Assembly (NCBI RefSeq): GCF_001421325.1 | Contig: NZ_LMJY01000020.1 | Location: 124,001 to 188,000 of the forward strand | Reading direction: 5' to 3' | From: Novosphingobium sp. Leaf2 | GTDB taxonomy: Bacteria > Pseudomonadota > Alphaproteobacteria > Sphingomonadales > Sphingomonadaceae | DNA length: 64,000 nt | Shown here: positions 51,602 to 60,097 of the stretch, piece after piece | How positions within the stretch are numbered: position 1 is the first letter of the stretch | Layout of the letters: each line of letters opens with the position of its first letter | Notes under the pieces: generated by a model | The model's input: only the letters and a program-made list of their open reading frames with translations | What the model was told of the DNA's origin: nothing | Databases searched by the model: none | Position numbers and translations under genes: made by a program

Positions 51602-54157
51602 ATGGTTGATGCGGCCTCTATCTCGTTCGCTCCCAAGATCGACACTCTCCCGCCACAGCCGCTGCCAGCGTCCATGGAGGCCGAAGCTCAGCAGGAGCAT
51701 ACTGGCACCGGCACTCACCCAACGAATGCTGAATTCTGTCAGGCGATCTTTTCCGACCTGTCGGCTGGTGCGGCGTCAATGGTCGCGGCGAAATCTGGCG
51801 ATCCCACGCAAGGGGGATGGTATCCGCGCCCCGCTTCTGAGCTTGGCCAAGTGTGTGACTCTTCCGCAAACACTTACTTCAACTGCGCCAGCTTCAGGCA
51901 GGCTGACGATGGCACTTGGGCGGCGAGGAAAGAGCTTGCGGTGGCCTACCATGCGCTCGTTCTCGATGACGTTGGCACAAAAGTTGCGCGGGAGGCGATC
52001 CCCGACATTGCTCCGACATGGGAACTCGAAACCAGCCCCGACAACTTCCAAGTGGGCTTCAAGCTCAATCCGCCGCTGCAGGACGCCTCGGCGGTAGAGC
52101 AGTTGCAAAAGCGGATCGCAGCCGCTGGGCTGACCGACAAGGGCGCTGGTGGAATGGCGCGATGGATGCGTCTACCGAACGGCGTCAACGGCAAGGAAAA
52201 ACACCGCGTCGATGGCCAGCCATTCACCTGCCGCCTGCAAGCGTGGAACCCGGATACGGGGTACTCGGCAGATGTGTTGGGCGGCCTGCTCGCACCGAAC
52301 GTAACGAGCGCCTCGACGAAGCGGTCCACAAAATCAAAGGCCGGGGCCAACTCTGACCTGAATTGGGATGTCTATCAGCCCAGCGCGACCGAAAATCCGG
52401 TCCTGACGGCGTTCAACGCCAACGGGCTCTACAAGCGCCAGATCGAACCGGGAAGACATGAGGTGACGTGCCCGTGGGCTTCAGAGCACACCGATGCGTT
52501 GGACACGGGAACCGCCTACTTCGAGCCCAGCGATGAGTTCCCGAAAGGCGGATTCCGCTGCCATCATGCGCATGGCGACAGGTACCGTCTCCGCGAGGTT
52601 GCCGAGTACTTCGGCCTAAGTGCCTCTCAGGTTAGCAACAAGCCGCTGATTCGGGTTGTGCAGGGTGAATTGGACGGCGTGGTCGCTGCTGCGGAGTCCG
52701 TCCTTGCGAGCCAAGACGGTGTCTTTCAGGCTGGCGGGTTGATCGTCAAGGCCGCCCTCGATGCCCGGACAGGGGACTACGGGCTTAACGCGCTCAGCGA
52801 GGCCGAAGTTACCCGTATCCTGGCCAAGGGGGCACACTGGGAAAAACTGGATGGGCGTTCTGGCGAATGGCGTCGGACTGATCCGCCTATGCGCCACGTC
52901 ACGGTTCTCCATCGCGGTGACCATTTCGAGCGGCTGCGTCCGGTCGTCGGGCTTGCGCGTCAACCTTACTACCGTGCTGACGGCTCCCTCACCACAGCGT
53001 CAGGCTACGATCCTGTATCGCAGCGGATCGGAGTGTTCGACGGGTCGAAATTTCCTTCGGTTGGCACATCCAGGCAGGACGCTGAAGAGGCGCTAGCATT
53101 GATTGACGAACTCCTTGCCGAATTCTATTTCCCGTCAGAGGCAGACAAGGCAGCAGCTTTCGCGGCCATTCTCACCGCAGCGGTACGCCCGAGCTTCGAT
53201 CTGGCCCCGGCGTTCCATGTCTCGGCGCCTGCGTCGGGATCGGGCAAGTCGTACCTGTGCGAAGTCATAAGCGGCTTCGCAGGGCCGGGAACACCTGCCC
53301 GCATGAGCTACCCTAAGACGTCTGACGAGGCGACCAAGGCGATCATGGCCGTGCTGCTCGGTGCGCCTGCGGTCATCGAGTTCGACGACATGGATACAGA
53401 CTGGCTGCCGCACGGCTCCATCAACCGCATGCTCACCTCGCGCAGCATCAGCAAGACCGCGACTGTCTCGACCACGGCACTGGTTCTGGGGTCTGGCAAC
53501 AACGTCGAACCGATCCGCGACCTTGCCCGTCGCGTCATCACGATCAAGCTGAATACCCGGTCCGCGATGCCCGGAACGATCCAGTACGCCGGGAACCCCG
53601 TGGCGAAGTTGAGGGCGGAACGTGAAGTGTATGTGTCAGCCGCTTTGACGATCATCGAGGCATGGAAGTGCGCAGGATCGCCTAAAACACCCGTTCCTCC
53701 GGTCGCGAGCTACGACGGTCCCTGGGCGGAACACTGCCGCCACCCGCTGATCTGGATGGGCCTTCCCGACCCCGCCAGCAATTTGATCCAGCAGATGCAT
53801 GCCGACCCTGACGCGGAGACCTTAAAGGCCATGCTGGCGGGGTGGTACAAACGCTACGGCGATACCGTCAAAACCGTTCGGGCCATCCTCGAAGATGTCG
53901 GGGCGACCACTCTCCACGACGCCATCGAAGACCTTCCTGGGCAGCAGACCGGGCGCATCAATCGTTCGAAGCTGGGCTGGTACTTCAAGAAAAACATGAA
54001 CCGCATCGTTGGCGGCTACATGCTGGAGCAGGTTCCCACGGGCGAACGGGTCGCCTGGAAGGTGGTGAAGGTGGAAGGTGGTGAACCGGCTTCCCCGCCT
54101 TTACCGGCTCCGGCTGACGCACTCCCTGAGAATGTCGCTCCCGAGCAGATGTTCTAA
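51602..54157 (+). CDS. RepB-type primase fused to helicase-like ATPase (element 1)
   Basis: An 851-residue replication protein. The N-terminal AEP-like (RepB primase) region has ALVLDDVGTKV (DD, ~120), PTWELETSPDNFQVGFKL and ARWMRLPNGVNGK. A Cys/His segment follows (TCPWASEHTD, RCHHAHGDRYRL), then a P-loop ATPase with SAPASGSGKSYLCEV (~543) and Walker B-like VIEFDDMDTDW. The C-terminal region is unassigned. The combination of primase and helicase is typical of satellites and small replicating islands. ATG 51602 follows AGGGGGA; the frame is open to 51515. The homologue in element 2 starts at 62107. Confidence 0.82.
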   Translation: MVDAASISFAPKIDTLPPQPLPASMEAEAQQEHTGTGTHPTNAEFCQAIFSDLSAGAASMVAAKSGDPTQGGWYPRPASELGQVCDSSANTYFNCASFRQADDGTWAARKELAVAYHALVLDDVGTKVAREAIPDIAPTWELETSPDNFQVGFKLNPPLQDASAVEQLQKRIAAAGLTDKGAGGMARWMRLPNGVNGKEKHRVDGQPFTCRLQAWNPDTGYSADVLGGLLAPNVTSASTKRSTKSKAGANSDLNWDVYQPSATENPVLTAFNANGLYKRQIEPGRHEVTCPWASEHTDALDTGTAYFEPSDEFPKGGFRCHHAHGDRYRLREVAEYFGLSASQVSNKPLIRVVQGELDGVVAAAESVLASQDGVFQAGGLIVKAALDARTGDYGLNALSEAEVTRILAKGAHWEKLDGRSGEWRRTDPPMRHVTVLHRGDHFERLRPVVGLARQPYYRADGSLTTASGYDPVSQRIGVFDGSKFPSVGTSRQDAEEALALIDELLAEFYFPSEADKAAAFAAILTAAVRPSFDLAPAFHVSAPASGSGKSYLCEVISGFAGPGTPARMSYPKTSDEATKAIMAVLLGAPAVIEFDDMDTDWLPHGSINRMLTSRSISKTATVSTTALVLGSGNNVEPIRDLARRVITIKLNTRSAMPGTIQYAGNPVAKLRAEREVYVSAALTIIEAWKCAGSPKTPVPPVASYDGPWAEHCRHPLIWMGLPDPASNLIQQMHADPDAETLKAMLAGWYKRYGDTVKTVRAILEDVGATTLHDAIEDLPGQQTGRINRSKLGWYFKKNMNRIVGGYMLEQVPTGERVAWKVVKVEGGEPASPPLPAPADALPENVAPEQMF

Positions 54158-54335
54158 TCGATCAAGGGCCTGAGGGGCGTTCAGCACGGGCGTCCCTCGG
54201 CTCCCAAATACCCAAAAATTCGCCGTTGTAGCCTCGCTGGCAGTCGAACCGTGACTGTCCAGGACTGCCCCCTTGCGCCGGTCCTGCAGTGCCCAGCGGC
54301 TCACTCTTCAACAGAATTTCCACAAGGATTCCCAC

Positions 54336-55487
54336 ATGCCTAAAGCTAAACTCGATGCCGCGTTCTGCCTCACCGCCCGGTGCGTTCCGGGCAAGAAGCG
54401 CACGGATTATTACGATACCTCGATCACGGGCTTCACCTTGGAGTGCCATGCCAGCGGGACGAAGACCTTCACACTTCGATATACGAACGAATATAGTAAG
54501 CAGTGCCAGAGCAAGATCGGCACTTATGGCGACATCACTTACGATCAGGCCCGCCGGGTTGCCCTTCGGCGGCGCTCAGAGGTCGTGCTCGGCGGTGACC
54601 CTGCAGCGACCAAGGCTGCAAAAAAGGCAGTCCCCACGTTCGCAAAGCTGGCCGTACAGGTCGTCGAGCATAACGCGACGTATCAGCGTAACCCGGCGAA
54701 TGCAGAGCGGGTCATCCGCTGCCATCTAGTCCCGAAGTGGGGAACGATGCGGCTCGATGAGATAAAGTCTCAGGCGGTCGCCACGTGGCTGGCCGAGAAG
54801 CGTAAGGTGCTTGCTCCAGCGTCTGTAGAGAAACTTAGGGTCACCCTTAACCGCATGTTCGAGCTTGCAGCGGAATGGCAGATGCCCGGTGCCTCGCCCA
54901 ACCCTGTGCGTTCGGTCAAGCGTCTGAAGTTCAACAACAAGCGCGAGAAATACCTGACTGCCGATGAGGCAAAGCGTTTGCTCTCCGCATGCGATGCGTC
55001 GCTGTGCAAGCAGCTTGGTTCGATCGTCCGCCTCTTACTCCTGACCGGGGCGCGGAAGCAGGAGCTGCTTCGGGCGAAGTGGTCAGACGTTGATCTTGAG
55101 CGTCGCGCTTGGCACATTCCTTTGACCAAAACGGGCGTGCCCCGATATGTGCCTCTGTCGTCAGCAGCAGTCGCTGTCATCGAAGGCCTGCGGCGTTGGG
55201 ACGACTGCCCATGGCTGATCCCTAATCCCGAAACCCGTAAACCATATACGGACCTCAAGCGTCCGTGGGATACCGCCCGCGATAAGGCAGGCCTTCCCGA
55301 CCTTCGCTTACACGATTGCCGCCATTCCGCCGCGAGCTTCTTGGTCAACAGCGGCGTGGACCTATACGCGGTTGGAAAGATTCTTGGCCACTCTGATCAC
55401 CAGAGCACGATGCGATACGCCCACCTTGCCAACGACACGTTGATGTCTGCGGTCGAGGCAGGGGCCGCCAAGATGCAACTTATCTGA
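54336..55487 (+). CDS. Tyrosine integrase of element 1
   Basis: A 383-residue site-specific recombinase. The N-terminal arm-binding DUF4102-like part has FTLECHASGTKTFTLRY; then a SAM-like core-binding domain; the catalytic domain has R in TGARKQELLRAKW (~237), HDCRHSAASFLV (HxxR, ~325), LGHSDHQSTMRYAHL (H and Tyr, ~350-360). It should integrate the element at the tRNA-Thr site. ATG 54336 has AAGGA upstream. 178 bases after the primase gene. Confidence 0.93.
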   Translation: MPKAKLDAAFCLTARCVPGKKRTDYYDTSITGFTLECHASGTKTFTLRYTNEYSKQCQSKIGTYGDITYDQARRVALRRRSEVVLGGDPAATKAAKKAVPTFAKLAVQVVEHNATYQRNPANAERVIRCHLVPKWGTMRLDEIKSQAVATWLAEKRKVLAPASVEKLRVTLNRMFELAAEWQMPGASPNPVRSVKRLKFNNKREKYLTADEAKRLLSACDASLCKQLGSIVRLLLLTGARKQELLRAKWSDVDLERRAWHIPLTKTGVPRYVPLSSAAVAVIEGLRRWDDCPWLIPNPETRKPYTDLKRPWDTARDKAGLPDLRLHDCRHSAASFLVNSGVDLYAVGKILGHSDHQSTMRYAHLANDTLMSAVEAGAAKMQLI

Positions 55488-55542
55488 ACCATCGCGCCCT
55501 CTCCTCACGGGGAGGGCCACCCCCTACATCGAAGGATTTAAT

Positions 55543-55929
55543 ATGACCCAGCAGCTTGTTGCAGGCCGGACCCTTGCCGAGTGGAATCAGCAATGGCAGC
55601 CCCTCGAACACGGCCTTTCAAAGCGCCATGACGAATTACGCGAAACAGTCGGCGTGTTTCGATTCCGACGAAAGGATGAGGTCGTCTATATCGGCTGTGC
55701 GCGAGAGTACGCCAAGGGCGGCCTTAGGAAGCGCCTTTCCGATTTCACCCGGCCCGGTGACAGCGGGAGAACGCATTACGCGGGCCAGAAAATATATGAG
55801 AACCGCGAGCACCTTGAAGTGGACGTGATTGTGACCGGCACGGACTATAAGGCGGGTTGGACGGCGCTGCGCCTGAAGGGGGCATTGCTCGGCATCAGGC
55901 AACCCATCTGGAATGCCACCCGAACCTAA
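55543..55929 (+). CDS. GIY-YIG-like protein, possibly inactive
   Basis: A 128-residue protein. VGVFRFRRKDEVVYIGCA (~36-53) matches the GIY...YIG core, followed by GGLRKRLSDFTR, with the family's basic residues. The C-terminal segment LRLKGALLGIRQPIWNAT aligns with the region that normally holds the catalytic Glu (E-x-x-L-I...P-x-x-N), but a Lys/Gly stands there. It may bind but not cut DNA. It lies right behind the integrase gene. Confidence 0.6.
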   Translation: MTQQLVAGRTLAEWNQQWQPLEHGLSKRHDELRETVGVFRFRRKDEVVYIGCAREYAKGGLRKRLSDFTRPGDSGRTHYAGQKIYENREHLEVDVIVTGTDYKAGWTALRLKGALLGIRQPIWNATRT

Positions 55930-56448
55930 TTCCTCACCGCCCCGGATTTGCCACGCGCAGGTCTGGGGCTTTTCCTTATTATTTTTGCGATTTCCCCGAC
56001 GCTACAGCGCCGATTGCCATGCGAACGGACCCGTGGGTAGCTCGGACGGTGACGTGCTCTACGGCATCAGCGTTTCAGTAGCTTCCACCTTGATCGCTGC
56101 TGGCATCCAAGGGCTATGGTCTCAATATAAGGCCGCGTCAGCGATCGGGCTATCAAATGCTCCCCGGTGCCTCTCCCGTTGACCGCTACAGTCACCAGGG
56201 TTCGATCGTGCTCGTCCAGGTTCGCTTGCTGACGATATCGGTCATTAGCTGAAATTGGCGGGAAGAACACGTTGCAAAGGCGGGGCATAACGATCCCGAT
56301 CTGCGCCTCAATCCGTTCAGTACTAAATGCAAATGGTTGCGGCGTCGTCATATTTTCAGCTATCATGGGAAGGCTCGCAAAGCGGGCAATGTCATAGGTA
56401 AGAGGCAACGTTTGCGGCTGAAGAACGCGGACGTATGGAGTTGTAATT
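55930..56448. other. Intergenic region, 519 bp, no gene recognised
   Basis: Frames on both strands exist but none has family features or a good ribosome site. The last ~100 bases become AT-richer and should hold the promoter for the SIR2 gene. Confidence 0.4.
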
Positions 56449-58038
56449 TTGAGCCAGCTCAACGGTATTAGCTCTGAGATCGCGAAAGCATTGGCGACTA
56501 AGTCTGCGGCCCCTTTCCTTTTTTTGGGTTCCGGCTTCTCTAGACGGTACATCGGCTTGGAGACTTGGGCCGAATTGCTTGAGAAATTTTCTGATGGCGT
56601 CAAGGATTTTGAATATTATTTGGCATCCTCTGACAGCCGTATGCCTATGGCAGCACAGCTTCTTGCCGATGACTATTTTGAATACTGGTGGTCGGATGAG
56701 GCCTTCAAGGAAATCCGCGCTGCGCAAGGTAAGAAAATGCAGCGTAAGTCGTCTCCTCTCAAGCTCGAGATATCAAGATATCTTAGAGAGAAGTCAAAGG
56801 CATCGCCGGCTTCTGAGCATTTGAAGCAAGAGCTGTCTTTATTGAATAAGCTCAACATCGATGGGGTCATAACCACCAATTGGGATTCTTTAATCGAGTC
56901 TATATTTCCAGAATATAAAGTTTTCATTGGGCAGGAAGAGTTGATATTTTCCAACCCTCAGTCAATCGCGGAAATTTATAAAATCCATGGTTGTTGCGCC
57001 AAGCCCGACACCTTGGTTCTGACTGAAGACGATTATGCCTCCTTCGAGAAGAAATATTCGTATCTTGTTGCTAAGCTGATAACGATATTTATCGAGCATC
57101 CGGTGTTTTTCATTGGCTACAGTTTAGCGGATGAGAACATACAGAACATGCTTGGGAGTATTGTTGGGTGCCTTACTGATGAGCAATTGCCTATATTTTC
57201 GAAAAATTTATACTTTGTGAAGCGCGCTCCCGTAGAAGGGAAATCCCAAATATATCCTTCCACTATGCAATTCGGTAGTTATGCGCTTAATTTACAAGTA
57301 ATCGAAACAAGCGATTTTTCCGAAGTTTATGCCGGCATTGAAACGGTTAAAAGGAAGATCCCGGCTAGGGTGTTACGAGTTTGCAAAGAGCAAATGTATG
57401 AGCTGGTTAAGTCAACGTCTCCTGACAACAAACTCGCGGTCGCAAATCTGGACGATATCGAAGACGGTAGCGATATTGAGTTCGTGGTCGGGGTCGGAGT
57501 CGCGAAGGCTGAAAATGAATCTGGCAACGTAGCTCAGCAAGGATACACAGGAATTACACAGAAAGACTTGTTCTGGGATGTGATTACTGACGAAAATGGA
57601 TATGATCCCGATAAGGTTTTGCTTGAAGTTTTCCCGAATATGCCAGCCAAACATGGGACATTTTTCCCAGGATACAAATATCTAAAGGAAGTTGGTCTTA
57701 CATCTTTGGATGAGCTTGATGGTTCGAAATACGCTGAAGTAAAGCCATTTTTCACTAAATATGACACGGCGAAATTCAGATCATCAAGCTTTGCTCGTCC
57801 ATTTATAAAATATGCAAAAAGCAAATCAGCGGCGGAAATTGTGGCAGAGTTTCCGGTGGAAAAGGCAGCAGCCTATCTTCCATTTCTCGACCCCAACGCT
57901 TTTGATTTAGATATAGTTAAAGGTTTTCTGGTGGAAAACTTCGATCGCATATTCGATAAGAGCGATTCTTATGCAACCTACTATAAGAAGCTGGCCGTTC
58001 TGTATGATCGTATAAGACAGGGGTTTCACCCTGCTTAA
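56449..58038 (+). CDS. SIR2 family protein, probable anti-phage effector
   Basis: A 529-residue protein with an N-terminal SIR2 domain (~1-300): FLFLGSGFSRRY (NAD-binding, 24-34), VITTNWDSLIE (~140), IYKIHGCC (catalytic-His region, ~180) and FFIGYSLADENIQNML (~222). The C-terminal ~220 residues match nothing I know. SIR2 domains in defence systems (Thoeris, DSR, SIR2-HerA, short pAgo partners) drain NAD+ when phage is sensed. No HerA or Argonaute gene is adjacent, so it may act alone. TTG start with GGAG upstream. Strikingly AT-rich with rare-looking codons (ATA, TTA), a sign of recent transfer. Confidence 0.82.
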   Translation: MSQLNGISSEIAKALATKSAAPFLFLGSGFSRRYIGLETWAELLEKFSDGVKDFEYYLASSDSRMPMAAQLLADDYFEYWWSDEAFKEIRAAQGKKMQRKSSPLKLEISRYLREKSKASPASEHLKQELSLLNKLNIDGVITTNWDSLIESIFPEYKVFIGQEELIFSNPQSIAEIYKIHGCCAKPDTLVLTEDDYASFEKKYSYLVAKLITIFIEHPVFFIGYSLADENIQNMLGSIVGCLTDEQLPIFSKNLYFVKRAPVEGKSQIYPSTMQFGSYALNLQVIETSDFSEVYAGIETVKRKIPARVLRVCKEQMYELVKSTSPDNKLAVANLDDIEDGSDIEFVVGVGVAKAENESGNVAQQGYTGITQKDLFWDVITDENGYDPDKVLLEVFPNMPAKHGTFFPGYKYLKEVGLTSLDELDGSKYAEVKPFFTKYDTAKFRSSSFARPFIKYAKSKSAAEIVAEFPVEKAAAYLPFLDPNAFDLDIVKGFLVENFDRIFDKSDSYATYYKKLAVLYDRIRQGFHPA

Positions 58039-58316
58039 CGCTGCCTGCGACCGAAACCGCGCAGTTTCTCGGGCTGCCCGCCCCAAATCCGCTAGTCTGT
58101 TTACCGGCCACTGTCGATAGTACGCCTACCATCCATGATCCGGGTTCTGGCCGGGGCGAATTTCGAACTTTCACCGAGCCAAAGTGCTTTCGGTAGGAAA
58201 ACGCCCAGACCGGATTTCGGCACAATCTGGGTATCGCTTGGGCGACCCGAAAGATCGGGCAAATTTCGGCATTAGAAGTCTCGGAAACCCTCGATTTCTG
58301 CCGGTCTATCACTCGT

Positions 58317-58459
58317 ATTCGTAATGATGGGGTCAGAGGTTCGAATCCTCTAAGCGGCACCACCTTCCTAAAGGCACTTCCACCCAGACATCGGCGGTTT
58401 CCCACGGGAAGGTCTCTCCAGCTTGGGCGGAGCTTGGGTCAAGGCTGGGGCGTCTTTGG
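58317..58459 (+). repeat. Attachment-site direct repeat, right copy / start of element 2
   Basis: The 46-base tRNA-Thr(CGT) 3' half (58317-58362) and about 97 further bases match 45056-45198. The T-stem differs by a paired change: AGAGG/CCTCT here, ACAGG/CCTGT in the left copy. No tRNA 5' half upstream. Confidence 0.85.
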
Positions 58460-58462
58460 ACT

Positions 58463-58925
58463 GGTTTCGGGTGTTCGATCCATGGCAGACCCGTTTGAGT
58501 TGATAGCCCCTCTGAAACGGAAGGCGCGGATACGACCATCCGGTATCAGCGCTAGGAGACCCGCTGATAGCGGCCCTTCATTGCTGCGACAGCTTTGCGC
58601 CCATTTAAGCCGTTTCGCAGCCGAAGGCGAACGCCTGAAACCTGCCGGGCCGGAAACACCTGTTTGTCGCCACCTCCGTCACTTTCCCGAAACGAGGCAA
58701 CCACTACCATATTGAGAAAGGTGAAGACGGGAACGTGCCGGCCTCCAAGGACGCCGACGAAGCCGTGTGGTTCAAGACTAACCATCCAGGGGCTGCATGC
58801 CTATGCTCAATGACCTAGTGATCAGATTGAGTCGGATGGTTCCCCGAGGATTGGCGGCAATCTGCGCGTTTTGACACCAATCCTCGGGACTCATCCGTTG
58901 CGCTCGCACCATTAGCGAGCGAACG
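58463..58925. other. Non-coding or degraded region, 463 bp
   Basis: No intact gene. A frame at 58639-58818 reads like protein (HYHIEKGEDGNVPASKDA) but has no start codon before its middle. It is followed by the large inverted repeat at 58833-58897. Confidence 0.45.
58833..58897. repeat. Imperfect long inverted repeat
   Basis: CGGATG, 4-base mismatch, CCCGAGGATTGG; then a 22-base loop; then CCAATCCTCGGG, 3-base mismatch, CATCCG. The inner 12 bp are perfect. It lies between the attachment repeat and the first minus-strand gene. Confidence 0.7.
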
Positions 58926-59432
58926 CTAAGTTGAGGAAGCCCTGCCACGCTTGAGCTTAGCATGGTGACTGCAGTACTCAGCTTCCAAATATCTTAGCTT
59001 CTTACATTTTGTACCGTCTTCTTGGGCGAAGCCGCATTGCTTCATCTTTCTTCGGGTAGACGATTTTGCTGGTAATTTTAAGGGTTCGACGGCCTTCGCT
59101 TTGTCAGCATGGTACTCGCAAAGCTCTGACCCCCGCATTTTTCCTTTTTCGCATTTCGTCCCGTTGGCTCGAAGAAAATCACATTGCCCTCGCACCATGA
59201 GGCCAGCACGCGCGTTCTCACTTGCCTTGCGCCTAAAATGGCTTCGAACGAGAAGAAACGCGGCAAGCGCGAATATGAGAATAAGGCCGACTACTATTAC
59301 AAGAGCAGGCGGTAAACCGGTTGCGTTTGCGATTAAGATAAACGGACTTAATAGCAAGCCAATGCCGATTATAATGGTAAAGGTCTTTGCTACAGAGCCT
59401 GCGACCTCTTCCGTAACTGTAAATATGAACAT
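58926..59432 (-). CDS. Membrane protein with two zinc-finger-like motifs
   Basis: 168 residues. Two N-terminal helices (KTFTIIIGIGLLLSPFILIAN and ALVIVVGLILIFALAAFLLV) are followed by two copies of a C-x8-C-x9-C-x2-H pattern: CDFLRANGTKC...LCEYH (~103) and CGFAQEDGTKC...YCSHH (~137). The pattern resembles DUF5763-type motifs and should bind zinc on the cytoplasmic side. Function unknown. It fills the same slot that holds the ATPase-TOPRIM and DUF6804-like genes in element 1, so it may be defence cargo; that is inference. Confidence 0.65.
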   Translation of the reverse strand: MFIFTVTEEVAGSVAKTFTIIIGIGLLLSPFILIANATGLPPALVIVVGLILIFALAAFLLVRSHFRRKASENARAGLMVRGQCDFLRANGTKCEKGKMRGSELCEYHADKAKAVEPLKLPAKSSTRRKMKQCGFAQEDGTKCKKLRYLEAEYCSHHAKLKRGRASST

Positions 59433-59759
59433 CGAGCCGCCGCAATTTTTAGTACTACCTAATCCTTAACGCACGCAAACCATTATGGCTAGATCAATCG
59501 CTAGATCAAAAAAGGCCTTGAGCGGTCCAAGCCGCTACCGGATAAGCTGTAATAAAACGCTGGGCTCGCACCTTCCCCTGAATGTCGGCGACAACGGATC
59601 GTATGGAACGAAGATGGCCTTCAAGATCGCCTGCATGGGCAAGTGATCAAAGCGTGCGCGATTTTCTCCAGTTCAATCAGAATGGATGCATGTCGCTTCG
59701 AAGGAAACAACACACTGTAACTGTCAAAGATGAGAACAAAACGAGAAAACAGAGCCATC
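59433..59759. other. Intergenic region, 327 bp, no gene recognised
   Basis: Lies between the minus-strand zinc-motif gene and the minus-strand XRE gene. A plus-strand frame at 59582-59827 overlaps the XRE gene and has no family features. Confidence 0.4.
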
Positions 59760-59969
59760 TTATAAGGAAAGCAGCAATTCGTGCGGTGCCACGCCTAGCG
59801 CGTCCGCCAATCGACCAAGAGCCCTGACAGAAGGGTTCCTCGTGCCACGCTCCAAGTCGCTGACATAGCTGCGCTCCATGTCCGCCTCCAGCGCAAGTTC
59901 CTCTTGGGACATGCCCTTCAGCTTGCGGTGGCGACGAACGTTCGCGCCGAGGAGCTGAACCACGTCCAT
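59760..59969 (-). CDS. XRE-type helix-turn-helix repressor (element 2)
   Basis: 69 residues, differing from the element 1 product at only a few places (for example QLLGANVRRHRKLKG and SQEELALEADMERSYVSDL). Divergent from the accessory operon, with the same two palindromes between. Because the recognition helix is unchanged, the two repressors may act on each other's operators. Confidence 0.88.
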   Translation of the reverse strand: MDVVQLLGANVRRHRKLKGMSQEELALEADMERSYVSDLERGTRNPSVRALGRLADALGVAPHELLLSL

Positions 59970-60000
59970 CCGGGCGATGTGCCCCCAAGGCGCTGGCCGC

Positions 60001-60062
60001 GTCTGTAGACCAGACGTGTCATTTTAACTGGCATCATTGCGACGTTCCGATAATTGCATCGG
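60001..60062. promoter_or_regulatory. Candidate operator region of element 2 (two palindromes)
   Basis: GTCTGTAGACCAGAC (60001-60015) and CCGATAATTGCATCGG (60047-60062), matching the element 1 pair in sequence and spacing, between the XRE and DUF805 genes. Confidence 0.55.
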
Positions 60063-60097
60063 CGCGATCGTCATTTCACGAGATAGGGGACAGCCAA

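Larger units (their letters stand above)
45056..58316. mobile_element. Integrative element 1 (satellite-like), complete, 13.3 kb
   Basis: Bounded by direct repeats carrying a tRNA-Thr(CGT) 3' half (45056 and 58317). Contents: minus-strand cargo (AAA-TOPRIM ATPase, membrane protein), XRE repressor, then plus-strand lipoprotein, SHOCT-DUF805, small proteins, primase-helicase, tyrosine integrase, GIY-YIG-like protein and SIR2 protein. No structural, lysis or conjugation genes are visible. The backbone recurs in the next element. Calling it a phage satellite is inference from this plan; the integrative nature is directly supported. Confidence 0.85.

Noticed and set aside
51096-51602. Minus-strand 168-residue frame upstream of the primase
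   Set aside because: No family features; overlaps the conserved 23-bp block and the primase start.
51451-51609. 52-residue frame overlapping the primase start (TTG 51451)
   Set aside because: Possible coupled leader gene, but it has no ribosome site and no counterpart in element 2.
56067-56603. Minus-strand 178-residue frame overlapping the SIR2 gene start
   Set aside because: No family features, overlaps a well-supported gene and has no ribosome site.
58639-58818. Coding-like stretch (HYHIEKGEDGNVPASKDA)
   Set aside because: Composition looks like protein but there is no start codon before its middle and a stop lies just upstream; at best a gene remnant.
58833-58897. Integron attC site
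   Set aside because: The needed GTTRRRY and RYYYAAC ends are absent and there is no integron integrase.
59582-59827. Plus-strand 81-residue frame
   Set aside because: Runs into the opposing XRE gene and shows no domain or ribosome site.
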